From Pseudoxanthomonas sp. (lineage in GTDB: Bacteria; Pseudomonadota; Gammaproteobacteria; Xanthomonadales; Xanthomonadaceae): DNA of 64,000 bases. The notes beneath the pieces were generated by a model. The model ran no database searches, was not told where the DNA came from, and saw only the letters and a list, made by a program, of their open reading frames with translations. Both the position numbers and the translations under genes were made by a program. Positions 43,041 through 50,700 of this stretch are shown here, piece after piece; within the stretch, counting starts at the first letter, position 1, and each line of letters begins with the position of its first letter. Location: the NCBI RefSeq assembly GCF_002863005.1, contig NZ_PKDG01000015.1:124001-188000 (forward strand), given 5' to 3'.

Positions 43041-43906
43041 GTCGGCGCCTGGCGCACCATGGCTTCGATGGCGGCGATCACGCGTGCCGTGTCGGCGGTG
43101 GCGTCCGTCGACGGGAAATCCTCGAACGCGGGCGACAGGGTGAGCGTGTAGCCACCGTCGTCGCGCCGGACATGGGAGAACGCCATCACCGCCGCACCGG
43201 ACAGGCGGGCGAGTTGGTGCGTCGACGTCAGGCTGTAGGCGGGATGCCCGAAGAACGGAACGAACACGCTGTCGCCGCGGCGGGTGTCCTGGTCCGGCGC
43301 GAACCACAGCAGGCCGCCCTGCTTCAGGTGCTTCAGCGCCGGGCGCAGTTCGTCGCGGGTGAACATGGCGGTGGCATAGCGCAGCCGGCCGCGCTTGACC
43401 GCCCACTCCATCGCCCCCTGGTTGTGGGGACGGTACATGCCGGCCAGTGGCGCGTAATCGCACATCAGGCGCGCCGATATCTCCAGCGTGGTGAAGTGGC
43501 CGGACACCACGATGACGCCGCGGCCACCCGCGCGCGCAGCGGCCAGATGCTCCAGTCCTTCGACCCGCAGGCCTTTCCGCATCGGCGCGACGCTGCCCCA
43601 CCAGGCGCGCGCGAACTCGAACAGTCCGATGCCCAGTTCGCCGAAACCGGCGCGCGCCAGCGCTTCCTGGGCCTGCGCATCGAGTTCCGGAAAGCACAGG
43701 GCGATATTGCGCCGCGCCACATGCCGGCGTTCCCGCAGCACGCGGTACAGCAGGGCGCCCACGGCGCGTCCGAGCGGGCGCTGCACGGCCCACGGCAGCC
43801 GGGCGACCAGCCATGCCAGCCCGATGCCCAGCCACGACGGCCACTGCCGCGGCCCGAGGGGTGGACGTTCGCCGGGGTCGGAGGATCGCTTCTCGGAGTC
43901 GGCCAT
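42974..43906 (-). CDS. Lipid A biosynthesis acyltransferase-like protein, copy 2
   Basis: A 310-residue LpxL/LpxM family enzyme. The HX4E site is His137 to Glu142 (HFTTLE), and NIALCFPELDAQAQE, MYRPHNQGAMEW, FAPDQDTRRGDSVFVPFFG and YLWIHRRFK are all standard for the family. The true start is the ATG at 43906; the open frame continues to 45226, antisense to waaA, and should not be counted. A TACAAT box lies five bases before this ATG. Divergent from waaA across 39 bases. Confidence 0.93.
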   Translation of the reverse strand: MADSEKRSSDPGERPPLGPRQWPSWLGIGLAWLVARLPWAVQRPLGRAVGALLYRVLRERRHVARRNIALCFPELDAQAQEALARAGFGELGIGLFEFARAWWGSVAPMRKGLRVEGLEHLAAARAGGRGVIVVSGHFTTLEISARLMCDYAPLAGMYRPHNQGAMEWAVKRGRLRYATAMFTRDELRPALKHLKQGGLLWFAPDQDTRRGDSVFVPFFGHPAYSLTSTHQLARLSGAAVMAFSHVRRDDGGYTLTLSPAFEDFPSTDATADTARVIAAIEAMVRQAPTQYLWIHRRFKRQPDGRGELYR

Positions 43907-43911
43907 GACGC

Positions 43912-43917
43912 ATTGTA
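43912..43917 (-). promoter_or_regulatory. Putative -10 box of acyltransferase copy 2 (leaderless start)
   Basis: On the minus strand, TACAAT (5 of 6) lies five bases before the ATG at 43906. It lies in the 39-base gap shared with waaA. Confidence 0.45.
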
Positions 43918-43945
43918 GCGGTGGCCGCGGGTATCCTTGTCGCCC

Positions 43946-45247
43946 ATGTCGAACCGCACCGCCGAACGCCTGTTGCGCGCCCTCTATTCGGTGGTGCTGT
44001 ACATCCTGACGCCCGTCACGGTGTACCACCTGATCTGGCGCGGCTTCCGCTACCCGGAATACTTCCAGCGCTGGAACGAACGCTACGGCAGCTACGACAT
44101 GCCGGGCGGCGTCGTCGATGTCTGGCTGCATGCCGTGTCGGTCGGCGAGGTGAACGCGGCGGCGCCGGTCGTCGATGCGCTGCTGAAGCGGCACCGCGGG
44201 CTGCGCCTGCTCATCACCACCATCACGCCGACCGGCTCGCAGCGCGTGCAGGCGCTGTGGGGCGAGCGCGTGCTGCACGTCTACTCGCCGTACGACCTGC
44301 CGGGCGCGGTGGCGCGCTTCCTCGGCCACTTCCGTCCGCGACTCGCACTGATCATGGAAACCGAACTGTGGCCCAGCCTGCTGTTCGGCTGCCACGACCG
44401 TCGCGTGCCGGTCTACATCCTCAATGCACGCCTGTCGGCGCGCTCGCTGCGCGGCTACAGCGTGTTGCGGCCGCTGATCGCGCGCACCCTGCGCACGGTA
44501 CGCAGGGTGGCCGCGCAATCCGGCGACGACGCGGGTCGCTTCGTGCAACTGGGCGCGCTGCCGGAGCAGGTGCGCGATGTGGGCAACCTCAAGTTCGACA
44601 TTCCCGTTCCGGACAACGTGCGCGACGTGGTCGCGGATTTCCGCCAGCACCTCGCCGGCGGGCGACGCGTTTGGATCGCCGCCAGTACGCACGAAGACGA
44701 GGAGGCGCCCGTGCTCGCCCTGCACGCGCGCCTGCGCCGGCGGTGGCCGGACCTGCTGCTGTTGTGGGCGCCACGGCATCCGGAGCGATTCCCGCGCGTC
44801 GCCGAGGCGGCACGCGAGGCTGGCTGGCATGTCGGTACGCGGCGTGGCGAGCGCTGGCCCTCCGTGGGCAACGAGGTCTTCGTGCTCGACACGCTGGGCG
44901 AGCTGATGGCGTTCTATGCCTGCGCGGACGTGGCCTTCGTGGGCGGCAGCCTGCAGGCGATCGGCGGACACAACCTGCTGGAACCGGCCGCCGTCGGCAC
45001 GCCCGTGGTGACGGGGCCGCACCTGCACAACTTCAGCGAGATCTCCCGCCGCCTGGTGGAAGCCGATGCGCTGGTGATCGCTCCCGATGCCGCCGGCGTG
45101 GGCGATGCGATCGAAGCCCTGCTTGCCGACGACGGCCGCCGTCGCGAGGTCGCCGATCGCGGCCGCGCGCTGGTCGAACACGGCCGGGGTGCACTCGCGC
45201 GCACGCTGGCGATGATCGCGCCGCACCTGCCGGCCCCGGTGGCATGA
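43946..45247 (+). CDS. waaA: 3-deoxy-D-manno-octulosonic acid transferase WaaA (KdtA)
   Basis: WaaA adds Kdo to lipid A precursor at the inner membrane. The 433-residue protein has an N-terminal membrane segment (SVVLYILTPVTVYHLIW), the catalytic Glu68 in SVGEVNAA, ETELWPSLLF, and the C-terminal GT-B nucleotide site (DTLGELMAFYACADVAFVGGS). ATG 43946 was preferred to TTG 43937. The stop overlaps the CoA-transferase start (ATGA). Confidence 0.95.
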   Translation: MSNRTAERLLRALYSVVLYILTPVTVYHLIWRGFRYPEYFQRWNERYGSYDMPGGVVDVWLHAVSVGEVNAAAPVVDALLKRHRGLRLLITTITPTGSQRVQALWGERVLHVYSPYDLPGAVARFLGHFRPRLALIMETELWPSLLFGCHDRRVPVYILNARLSARSLRGYSVLRPLIARTLRTVRRVAAQSGDDAGRFVQLGALPEQVRDVGNLKFDIPVPDNVRDVVADFRQHLAGGRRVWIAASTHEDEEAPVLALHARLRRRWPDLLLLWAPRHPERFPRVAEAAREAGWHVGTRRGERWPSVGNEVFVLDTLGELMAFYACADVAFVGGSLQAIGGHNLLEPAAVGTPVVTGPHLHNFSEISRRLVEADALVIAPDAAGVGDAIEALLADDGRRREVADRGRALVEHGRGALARTLAMIAPHLPAPVA

Positions 45248-46464
45248 ACCCGGCGGTGCCCCGCGCCCTGGCCGGCGTCCGCGTCCTGGACCTGACCCGC
45301 GTCCTTGCCGGTCCGTGGTGCACGCAGGTCCTCGCGGACCTCGGTGCCGATGTCGTCAAGGTGGAACGTCCCGGCAGCGGCGACGATACGCGTGGCTGGG
45401 GGCCTCCCTTCCTGCGCGATGCCGATGGCAATGAAACCGGCGAGTCCGCCTACTACCTGTGCGCGAACCGCAACAAGCGCTCGCTGGCGGTCGACATCGC
45501 CACCGAGGAGGGGCAGGCCGTCATCCGCCGCCTGGCGTCGGAAAGCGACGTGCTGGTGGAAAATTTCAAGGTCGGCGACATGGCGCGCTATCGCCTGGAC
45601 GCATCCACCTTGCGCGCCGCCAATCCGCGCCTGGTCTACTGCTCGATCACTGGCTTCGGGCAGGATGGACCCTATGCGCGCCGCGCCGGCTACGACTTCG
45701 CCATCCAGGGCCTGGGTGGCCTGATGGGCGTTACCGGCGCCGCGAACGGCGAGCCGCAGAAGGTGGGCGTGGCGGTCGCCGACCTGTTCACCGGCATGTA
45801 TGCCACCGTCGCCATCCTCGCCGCGCTGCGCCACCGCGATGCCACGGGCGAAGGCCAGGTGATCGACATGGCGCTGCTGGATGCGCAGGTCGCGATGCTG
45901 GCCAATCTCGGCAGCCACTATCTGGTGGGTGGCGAGGTGCCGCCCCGGCAGGGCAACGCCCACGCGAACATCGTGCCGTACCAGGTCTTCGCCGTCGCCG
46001 ATGGGCACATCATCGTGGCGGTCGGCAACGACCGGCAGTTCGTGCGTCTGTGCGAAATGCTGGATCTCGCGGCGCTGGCCGGCGATCCGCGCTACGCGAC
46101 CAACGCCGCGCGCGTGCGCCATCGCGATGCGTTGGTCCCCCTGCTGCAGGACGCGTTTCATGCCCGCGAGCGGCACGGCTGGCTTGCCTTGCTGGAAGCG
46201 GCAGGCATCCCCTGCGGACCGGTCAACGACATCGCCGACGTGTTCGCCGATCCGCAGGTGAAGGCGCGCGGCATGGTCACGCGCATCGAACATCCGCATG
46301 CCGGCGCGGTGCCACTCGTTGCGAGTCCTCTCAAGCTGTCGGCGACGCCGGTCGATCTGCGGCATGCGCCGCCGCTGCTCGGACAGCATACCGACGAGGT
46401 GTTGCGCGAGGCTGGCTACGACGAGGCGGAGATCGCCTCGCTGCGTGCGCTCGGTGCGATCTGA
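45244..46464 (+). CDS. CaiB/BaiF-family CoA transferase
   Basis: A 406-residue class III CoA transferase. ALAGVRVLDLTRVLAGPW, VKVERPGSGDDTRGWGPPF and CANRNKRSLAVD open the family fold, and the catalytic Asp180 is in VADLFTGMYA. The enzyme moves CoA between carboxylic acids; acyl-CoA partner unknown. The overlap with waaA suggests co-transcription, although no functional link to lipid A is obvious. A decayed repeat follows. Confidence 0.93.
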   Translation: MNPAVPRALAGVRVLDLTRVLAGPWCTQVLADLGADVVKVERPGSGDDTRGWGPPFLRDADGNETGESAYYLCANRNKRSLAVDIATEEGQAVIRRLASESDVLVENFKVGDMARYRLDASTLRAANPRLVYCSITGFGQDGPYARRAGYDFAIQGLGGLMGVTGAANGEPQKVGVAVADLFTGMYATVAILAALRHRDATGEGQVIDMALLDAQVAMLANLGSHYLVGGEVPPRQGNAHANIVPYQVFAVADGHIIVAVGNDRQFVRLCEMLDLAALAGDPRYATNAARVRHRDALVPLLQDAFHARERHGWLALLEAAGIPCGPVNDIADVFADPQVKARGMVTRIEHPHAGAVPLVASPLKLSATPVDLRHAPPLLGQHTDEVLREAGYDEAEIASLRALGAI

Positions 46465-46486
46465 ACCGGAAGTAGGTGAGCTGGCC

Positions 46487-46558
46487 GTGGGAGCGACGTG
46501 AGTCGCGAGCGCTTGGGCGGCCAGGCACCGCCTGCATCGCGACTGACGTCGCTGCCAC
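46487..46558 (+). repeat. Decayed GTAG-GAGCGACG repeat after the CoA transferase gene
   Basis: GTGGGAGCGACGTGAGTCGCGA (46487-46508) and TCGCGACTGACGTCGCTGCCAC (46537-46558) are imperfectly inverted. The sequence matches the arms of the perfect repeat at 33874-34005, but the GTAG head has become GTGG. Confidence 0.75.
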
Positions 46559-46580
46559 GACAGCGTGGCACTCCGGAAAC

Positions 46581-46610
46581 GACGACGGCGGGCCGAAGCC
46601 CGCCGTCGTC
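46581..46610 (-). terminator. Hairpin after tolC (minus strand)
   Basis: A 12-bp stem (46581-46592 with 46599-46610, GACGACGGCGGG and complement) lies 24 bases beyond the tolC stop codon, followed on the minus strand by GTTTCC. The T-run is weak. Confidence 0.55.
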
Positions 46611-46633
46611 ATCGCGCACGGGACGCGAGGTGC

Positions 46634-47980
46634 TTACTGCGACACCGGCTGCGACGACAGGCGCGCTTCGGCGTCGGCGGTCAGCAGACGGTTGACATCC
46701 TGCACGTCGGCGCCGTCGAGGGTACCGGCGGCCTGTTCCAGCAGCAGGCGGTTCTGCAGGAAGTTGTAGCGTGCCTGCGCGTATTCCACCTGCGCCTGGA
46801 ACAGCGTGCGCTGGTTCTGCAGCACGTCCAGCACGGTACGGGTACCGACCTCCAGGCCGACCTGCGAGGCGTCCAGTGCGCTCTGCGCGGAGAACACGGC
46901 CAGGCGGCGGGCCTCCACTTCGGTCACGCCGGCGACCAGCGCCTGGTAGGCGTTGCTGGTGTTGCGGATCAAAGCGCGGCGGGTCTGCTCCATGCCGTCG
47001 GCCGCGCGGTCGCGCTGGGCCAGGGCCTGGCGCACGCCGGACTGGGTGGCGCCGCCGGAGAAGATCGGCACGGTCAGCGTCACGCCCCAGTTGTAGCCCT
47101 CGCCATCGCGCGACAGCGTGCCCGGCACGCTGTCCCAGTCGGTGCCATTGGAATAGCCGCCGCGGAAGTTCAGCGTGGGATAGTGGCCCGCGCGCGCGCT
47201 GGATACGCCATGCCGTGCCGATTCCAGCACGTACTCGGCCGACTTCAGGTCCGGGTTCTGCTCGAGCGCGCGATCCACCCACGCCTGCGCGTTCTGCTCG
47301 GGCGGCAGTTCCGGACGGAAGTCGTCCGGCAGGCCCTTCAGGCCGCTGATCGGCTGGCCGGTGATCTCGGCCAGCGCGCGGTAGCTGTCGTCCAGCGCGT
47401 TGCGCGCGAGGATGGTGTTGGCGCGCGCGCTGTCGTACTGCGCACGGGCTTCGTGCACGTCGGTGATCGGCGCCAGGCCGACATCGAGGCGCTTCTGCGC
47501 GTAATCGAACTGCTTCTTCGACGCGGCCTCGTTGGTCTCGGCGGCGGCCAGCGACTCGATGCCGATCAGCACGTTGAAGTAGGCGGCCGACGTGCGCGTG
47601 ATCAGCAGGTTGTTCGCCGACGCCAGATCGTAGTCGGCGGCCTGGCTGATGGCGCGCTGGCCGCGCAGGTTGGCGATGCGGCTCCAGTCGAAGATCGTCT
47701 GGCTGACCGAGGCGCCATAGCTGCGGCTCTTGCCGTCGCCGGTGGGATCGCCCGGACGGCTGCTGTGGGTCAGCTCATAGCCGGCGCTGCCGGTGATCTG
47801 CGGCAGCAGGACAGCGCGCGCCTGCACGGCGCCTTCCTTGTCGATCAGGCGGGTGGACTCCGCGATGGAGAGCTGGGGGTCGCCGGTGCGCGCCAGTTCA
47901 TAGGTCTGCATCAGGTCGGTGGCGTTCGCCGCGACCGGCAAGGCCAGTGCGAGCGCGAGTACGAGGGGGCGACGGCTCAT
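46634..47980 (-). CDS. tolC: TolC family outer-membrane channel
   Basis: The 448-residue protein has a signal peptide (LVLALALALPVAANA-TD) and two OEP (outer-membrane efflux protein) repeats: MQTYELARTGDPQL at the N-terminus and AQVEYAQARYNFLQN near the end. This is the trimeric exit duct for tripartite pumps. The ATG at 47980 was chosen over an open extension of 37 residues that overlaps the next gene. It may serve the MFP-RND pair at 49.6-53.9 kb, which has no channel gene of its own. It follows pcm by 22 bases. Confidence 0.93.
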   Translation of the reverse strand: MSRRPLVLALALALPVAANATDLMQTYELARTGDPQLSIAESTRLIDKEGAVQARAVLLPQITGSAGYELTHSSRPGDPTGDGKSRSYGASVSQTIFDWSRIANLRGQRAISQAADYDLASANNLLITRTSAAYFNVLIGIESLAAAETNEAASKKQFDYAQKRLDVGLAPITDVHEARAQYDSARANTILARNALDDSYRALAEITGQPISGLKGLPDDFRPELPPEQNAQAWVDRALEQNPDLKSAEYVLESARHGVSSARAGHYPTLNFRGGYSNGTDWDSVPGTLSRDGEGYNWGVTLTVPIFSGGATQSGVRQALAQRDRAADGMEQTRRALIRNTSNAYQALVAGVTEVEARRLAVFSAQSALDASQVGLEVGTRTVLDVLQNQRTLFQAQVEYAQARYNFLQNRLLLEQAAGTLDGADVQDVNRLLTADAEARLSSQPVSQ

Positions 47981-48002
47981 GCGGGTTCCTTTGTGTATTT
48001 CT

Positions 48003-48659
48003 TCAGAAGACGAACTGGGGCGCCGGCGCGGCGCCGACCAGATAGGCGAGGTCGGTTTCGAACAACGAGTCGATGCGGGGGCCGTTGACATCGTTGACGT
48101 GCAGCACGGCTTCCATCACCGGCGACACGCCCTGCACGACGAACAGGCGTCCGCCCGGACGCAGCCACTGCAGGAAGCGCGCGGGCACGGTGGCGACGGC
48201 GCCGGTCACACAGACAACATCGAAACGACGGTCGGTGTCCCAGGCCAGCGCATCGGCGGTCTCGATGCGCACGTTGCTGCCGAGTCCGGCGGTCTCGAGG
48301 CGCGCGCGCGCGGCGTCGGCGAGGTCGGGGTGGATCTCCAGGCTGACGACGTCCCGCGCCAGGTGCGCCAGGCACGCGGTCAGGTAGCCGCTGCCGGTCC
48401 CGATCTCCAGCACGTCCTCATCGGCCTGCGGCTTCAGCGCCTGCAGGGTGCGTCCCTCGATGACGGGCTTGGCCATCGCCTGGCCATGCCCGAGCGGCAG
48501 TTCCAGGTCCGCGTAGGCCAGCGCGCGGTGCGCGTCGGCCACGAAGCTCTCGCGCGGCAGCGCGGCCAGCGTCTCCAGCACGCGCGCATCCAGCACGTCC
48601 CAGGGACGTACCTGCTGCTCGACCATGTTTTCGCGGGCCTGGGTGTAATCGATCGTCAT
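48003..48659 (-). CDS. pcm: Protein-L-isoaspartate O-methyltransferase
   Basis: This 218-residue enzyme repairs isoaspartyl residues using SAM. ENMVEQQVRPWDVLD, the SAM site VLEIGTGSGYLT and VTGAVATVP are typical of this xanthomonad subfamily. The ATG at 48659 (MTIDYTQ) was preferred to 48671. Because tolC starts 22 bases after its stop, the two are probably one operon. Confidence 0.9.
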   Translation of the reverse strand: MTIDYTQARENMVEQQVRPWDVLDARVLETLAALPRESFVADAHRALAYADLELPLGHGQAMAKPVIEGRTLQALKPQADEDVLEIGTGSGYLTACLAHLARDVVSLEIHPDLADAARARLETAGLGSNVRIETADALAWDTDRRFDVVCVTGAVATVPARFLQWLRPGGRLFVVQGVSPVMEAVLHVNDVNGPRIDSLFETDLAYLVGAAPAPQFVF

Positions 48660-48806
48660 GGGGGTGGTCATCCGACGCGGAGGGCTGGGCCGGGCATTTT
48701 ACCGGGCTGGCATCGTCCGCGCTGGGCAAGGATCGCGGCAGGTCCGGCCGGGGGCGCAGTGCCGGAAGTCACCGCAACCTCCGTCGCGCGGGGTGGCGCT
48801 TCAGCT

Positions 48807-49478
48807 TCAGCGGCGGCCATAGGCCCTCAGGAACATGTCCACGGTGGCGTCGATGTGGCGACGGGTATCGAGCGGTCCCGGTTGGCTGCAAAGGCCGCAG
48901 GTCATGCGCGCATGCACCTCGCCCTTGATCAAGGTGAAGAACTGCACCGAGGCCGTGCCCACATCCGGGATGTCCAGTTCGCCCTTGGCCACCAGCGCCT
49001 GCAGCAGCGTGGCGAACGCCTCGTGCGTGCGCTGCGGGCCGGCTTCCCAGAACGTCTTCTTGAGTTTGTCGTCGATGTTGCCGGGGACCATCATCATGCG
49101 ATGCGTGCTGATGGCCTCCTCGCTGGTGATCAGCGCGAAGAAGGCTTGCGCGATGGCCTTCAGCTGGTCGCGCAGGCTGCCGGTCAGTTCGATCTCGAAC
49201 AGGGCATCCGGCAGCATCTCCTCGCACTTGGCCTGGACCGCGGCAGCGAACAACGCGTCCTTGTCGCCGAAGTGGCTGTACACGGTGAGCTTGGAGACGC
49301 CCGCTTCGGCGGCGATCTGGTCCATGCTCACGCCGTTGAATCCCTCGCGCGCGAACAACTGCTTGGCCGCCTCCAGGATGGCGGCGCGCTTGCCGAGGTC
49401 CTTCGGCCGGCCGGGGCCGCTCGCGGCGGGCTTGACGGGGGGCTTGGCGCGGCGGGATGCGGGGCGTGGACTGACCAT
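48807..49478 (-). CDS. TetR-family transcriptional regulator
   Basis: A 223-residue regulator with an N-terminal helix-turn-helix (ILEAAKQLFAREGFNGVSMDQIAAEAGVSKLTVYSHF, about residues 34-70) after a basic, Pro-rich leader. The C-terminal domain (AFFALITSEEAISTHRMMM) is of the AefR type. It is divergent from the MFP-RND efflux genes across 78 bases, the usual arrangement of a local repressor. The inducer is unknown. Confidence 0.93.
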   Translation of the reverse strand: MVSPRPASRRAKPPVKPAASGPGRPKDLGKRAAILEAAKQLFAREGFNGVSMDQIAAEAGVSKLTVYSHFGDKDALFAAAVQAKCEEMLPDALFEIELTGSLRDQLKAIAQAFFALITSEEAISTHRMMMVPGNIDDKLKKTFWEAGPQRTHEAFATLLQALVAKGELDIPDVGTASVQFFTLIKGEVHARMTCGLCSQPGPLDTRRHIDATVDMFLRAYGRR

Positions 49479-49556
49479 GACGTAATACTAGACTACCCGG
49501 TTCGATATTTATACTATACCGCCAAGTCCACTAATTGAAATCGCAACGGAGCGGTC
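49479..49556. promoter_or_regulatory. Divergent promoter and operator region of the TetR gene and efflux operon
   Basis: This 78-base gap is far more A/T-rich than its surroundings. ATACTAG at 49486-49492 and ATACTAT near 49511 are near-direct copies; TATACT at 49510-49515 could be a -10 box for the efflux operon. The expected TetR operator probably lies here, but no perfect palindrome was found. Confidence 0.5.
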
Positions 49557-50696
49557 ATGCGCCAGACGCGCTGGAACGGAGTGTTCGGAATCCTCCTGCT
49601 GGGCTTGGCTGCCTGCAGCGCGGAACAGCCCGCGGAAACACCGCGGCCGGCGTTGGTGGTGCAGCCCGGCGGCGGTGCCGATGCCGCATTGTCGGCGTAT
49701 GCCGGCGAGGTGCGCGCCCGCGAGGAGAGTCCGCTGTCGTTCCGCGTCGGCGGCAACCTGGTCCGCCGCAACGTGGACGCCGGTGCACGCGTGCAGAAGG
49801 GCGAAGTGCTGGCGGTACTGGATGCGGGCGATTTCGCCTTGCAGGCGCAGGCGGCACAGGCGCAACTGGCCGCTGCCGAAGCCGACCTGGTCCGCGCCCG
49901 TGGCGATCGCGACCGCTACGCCAAGCTGGTCGGCGACAAGTTGATCAGCCAGTCCGCCTACGATGCGCAGGTGGCCGCCTGGAAAGCCGCCGAGGGCCAG
50001 GCGCGTGCGGCGCGTGCGCAAATGGACGTGATGCGCAACCAGGAAGGCTATTCGCAACTGCGCGCGCCGCGCGATGGCGTGATCGCCAGCCGCCAGGCGG
50101 AAGCGGGCCAGGTCGTGGCCGCGGGCCAGACGGTCTTCACGCTCGCAGCCGATGGGGGGCGCGAAGTCGCCATCGGACTGCCGGAGAACCGCATCCGTGC
50201 CTTCAGCGTCGGGCAGCCTGTGATGATCGAACTCTGGAATGCGCCTGGCCAGCGCCTGCCCGGTACCATCCGCGAAATCGCGCCGGCCGCCGACGCGCAG
50301 ACACGGACGTACGCGGCGCGCGTGAGCCTGGTCGGCGATGCGCAGCAGCAGGTCGAACTGGGCCAGAGCGCCCGAGTCTATGTGCAGGAGAACGGCACGA
50401 AGGCGGCACTGAAACTGCCGCTGTCGGCCATCCAGCGCGGCGACGACGGCGCGACCACGGTGTGGGTGGTCGATCCCGCCAGCGGCAAGGTGCAGGCACG
50501 CCCGGTGCAGCTCGGACCCTATGGAGACGTTTCCGTGCCCGTGCTGGGGGGCGTGAAGGCGAGCGACTGGGTCGTCGCCGCGGGTGGCCACCTGCTGCGC
50601 GAGGGCCAGGTCGTCACTCCGGTGGACCGAAGCAACCGGCCGCTGAAGCCCGTTGGCGCCGGTGGCGCGGCGGCGATCGCCACGCGTTCGGAGTAA
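49557..50696 (+). CDS. RND efflux membrane fusion protein (lipoprotein)
   Basis: A 379-residue periplasmic adaptor. A lipobox (LAAC, Cys20) anchors it to the inner membrane; the lipoyl half (SFRVGGNLVRRNVDAGARVQKGEVLAVLD), the alpha-hairpin (QAQAAQAQLAAAEADLVRARGDRDRYAKL) and the second lipoyl half (RAPRDGVIASRQAEAGQVV) are in order, followed by the beta-barrel domain. It pairs with the RND transporter that begins five bases after its stop. Confidence 0.93.
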   Translation: MRQTRWNGVFGILLLGLAACSAEQPAETPRPALVVQPGGGADAALSAYAGEVRAREESPLSFRVGGNLVRRNVDAGARVQKGEVLAVLDAGDFALQAQAAQAQLAAAEADLVRARGDRDRYAKLVGDKLISQSAYDAQVAAWKAAEGQARAARAQMDVMRNQEGYSQLRAPRDGVIASRQAEAGQVVAAGQTVFTLAADGGREVAIGLPENRIRAFSVGQPVMIELWNAPGQRLPGTIREIAPAADAQTRTYAARVSLVGDAQQQVELGQSARVYVQENGTKAALKLPLSAIQRGDDGATTVWVVDPASGKVQARPVQLGPYGDVSVPVLGGVKASDWVVAAGGHLLREGQVVTPVDRSNRPLKPVGAGGAAAIATRSE

Positions 50697-50700
50697 CGGC

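Noticed and set aside
43907-45226. Upstream extension of acyltransferase copy 2 to 750 codons
   Set aside because: The extension is antisense to waaA and has no recognisable domain; the family start is at 43906.
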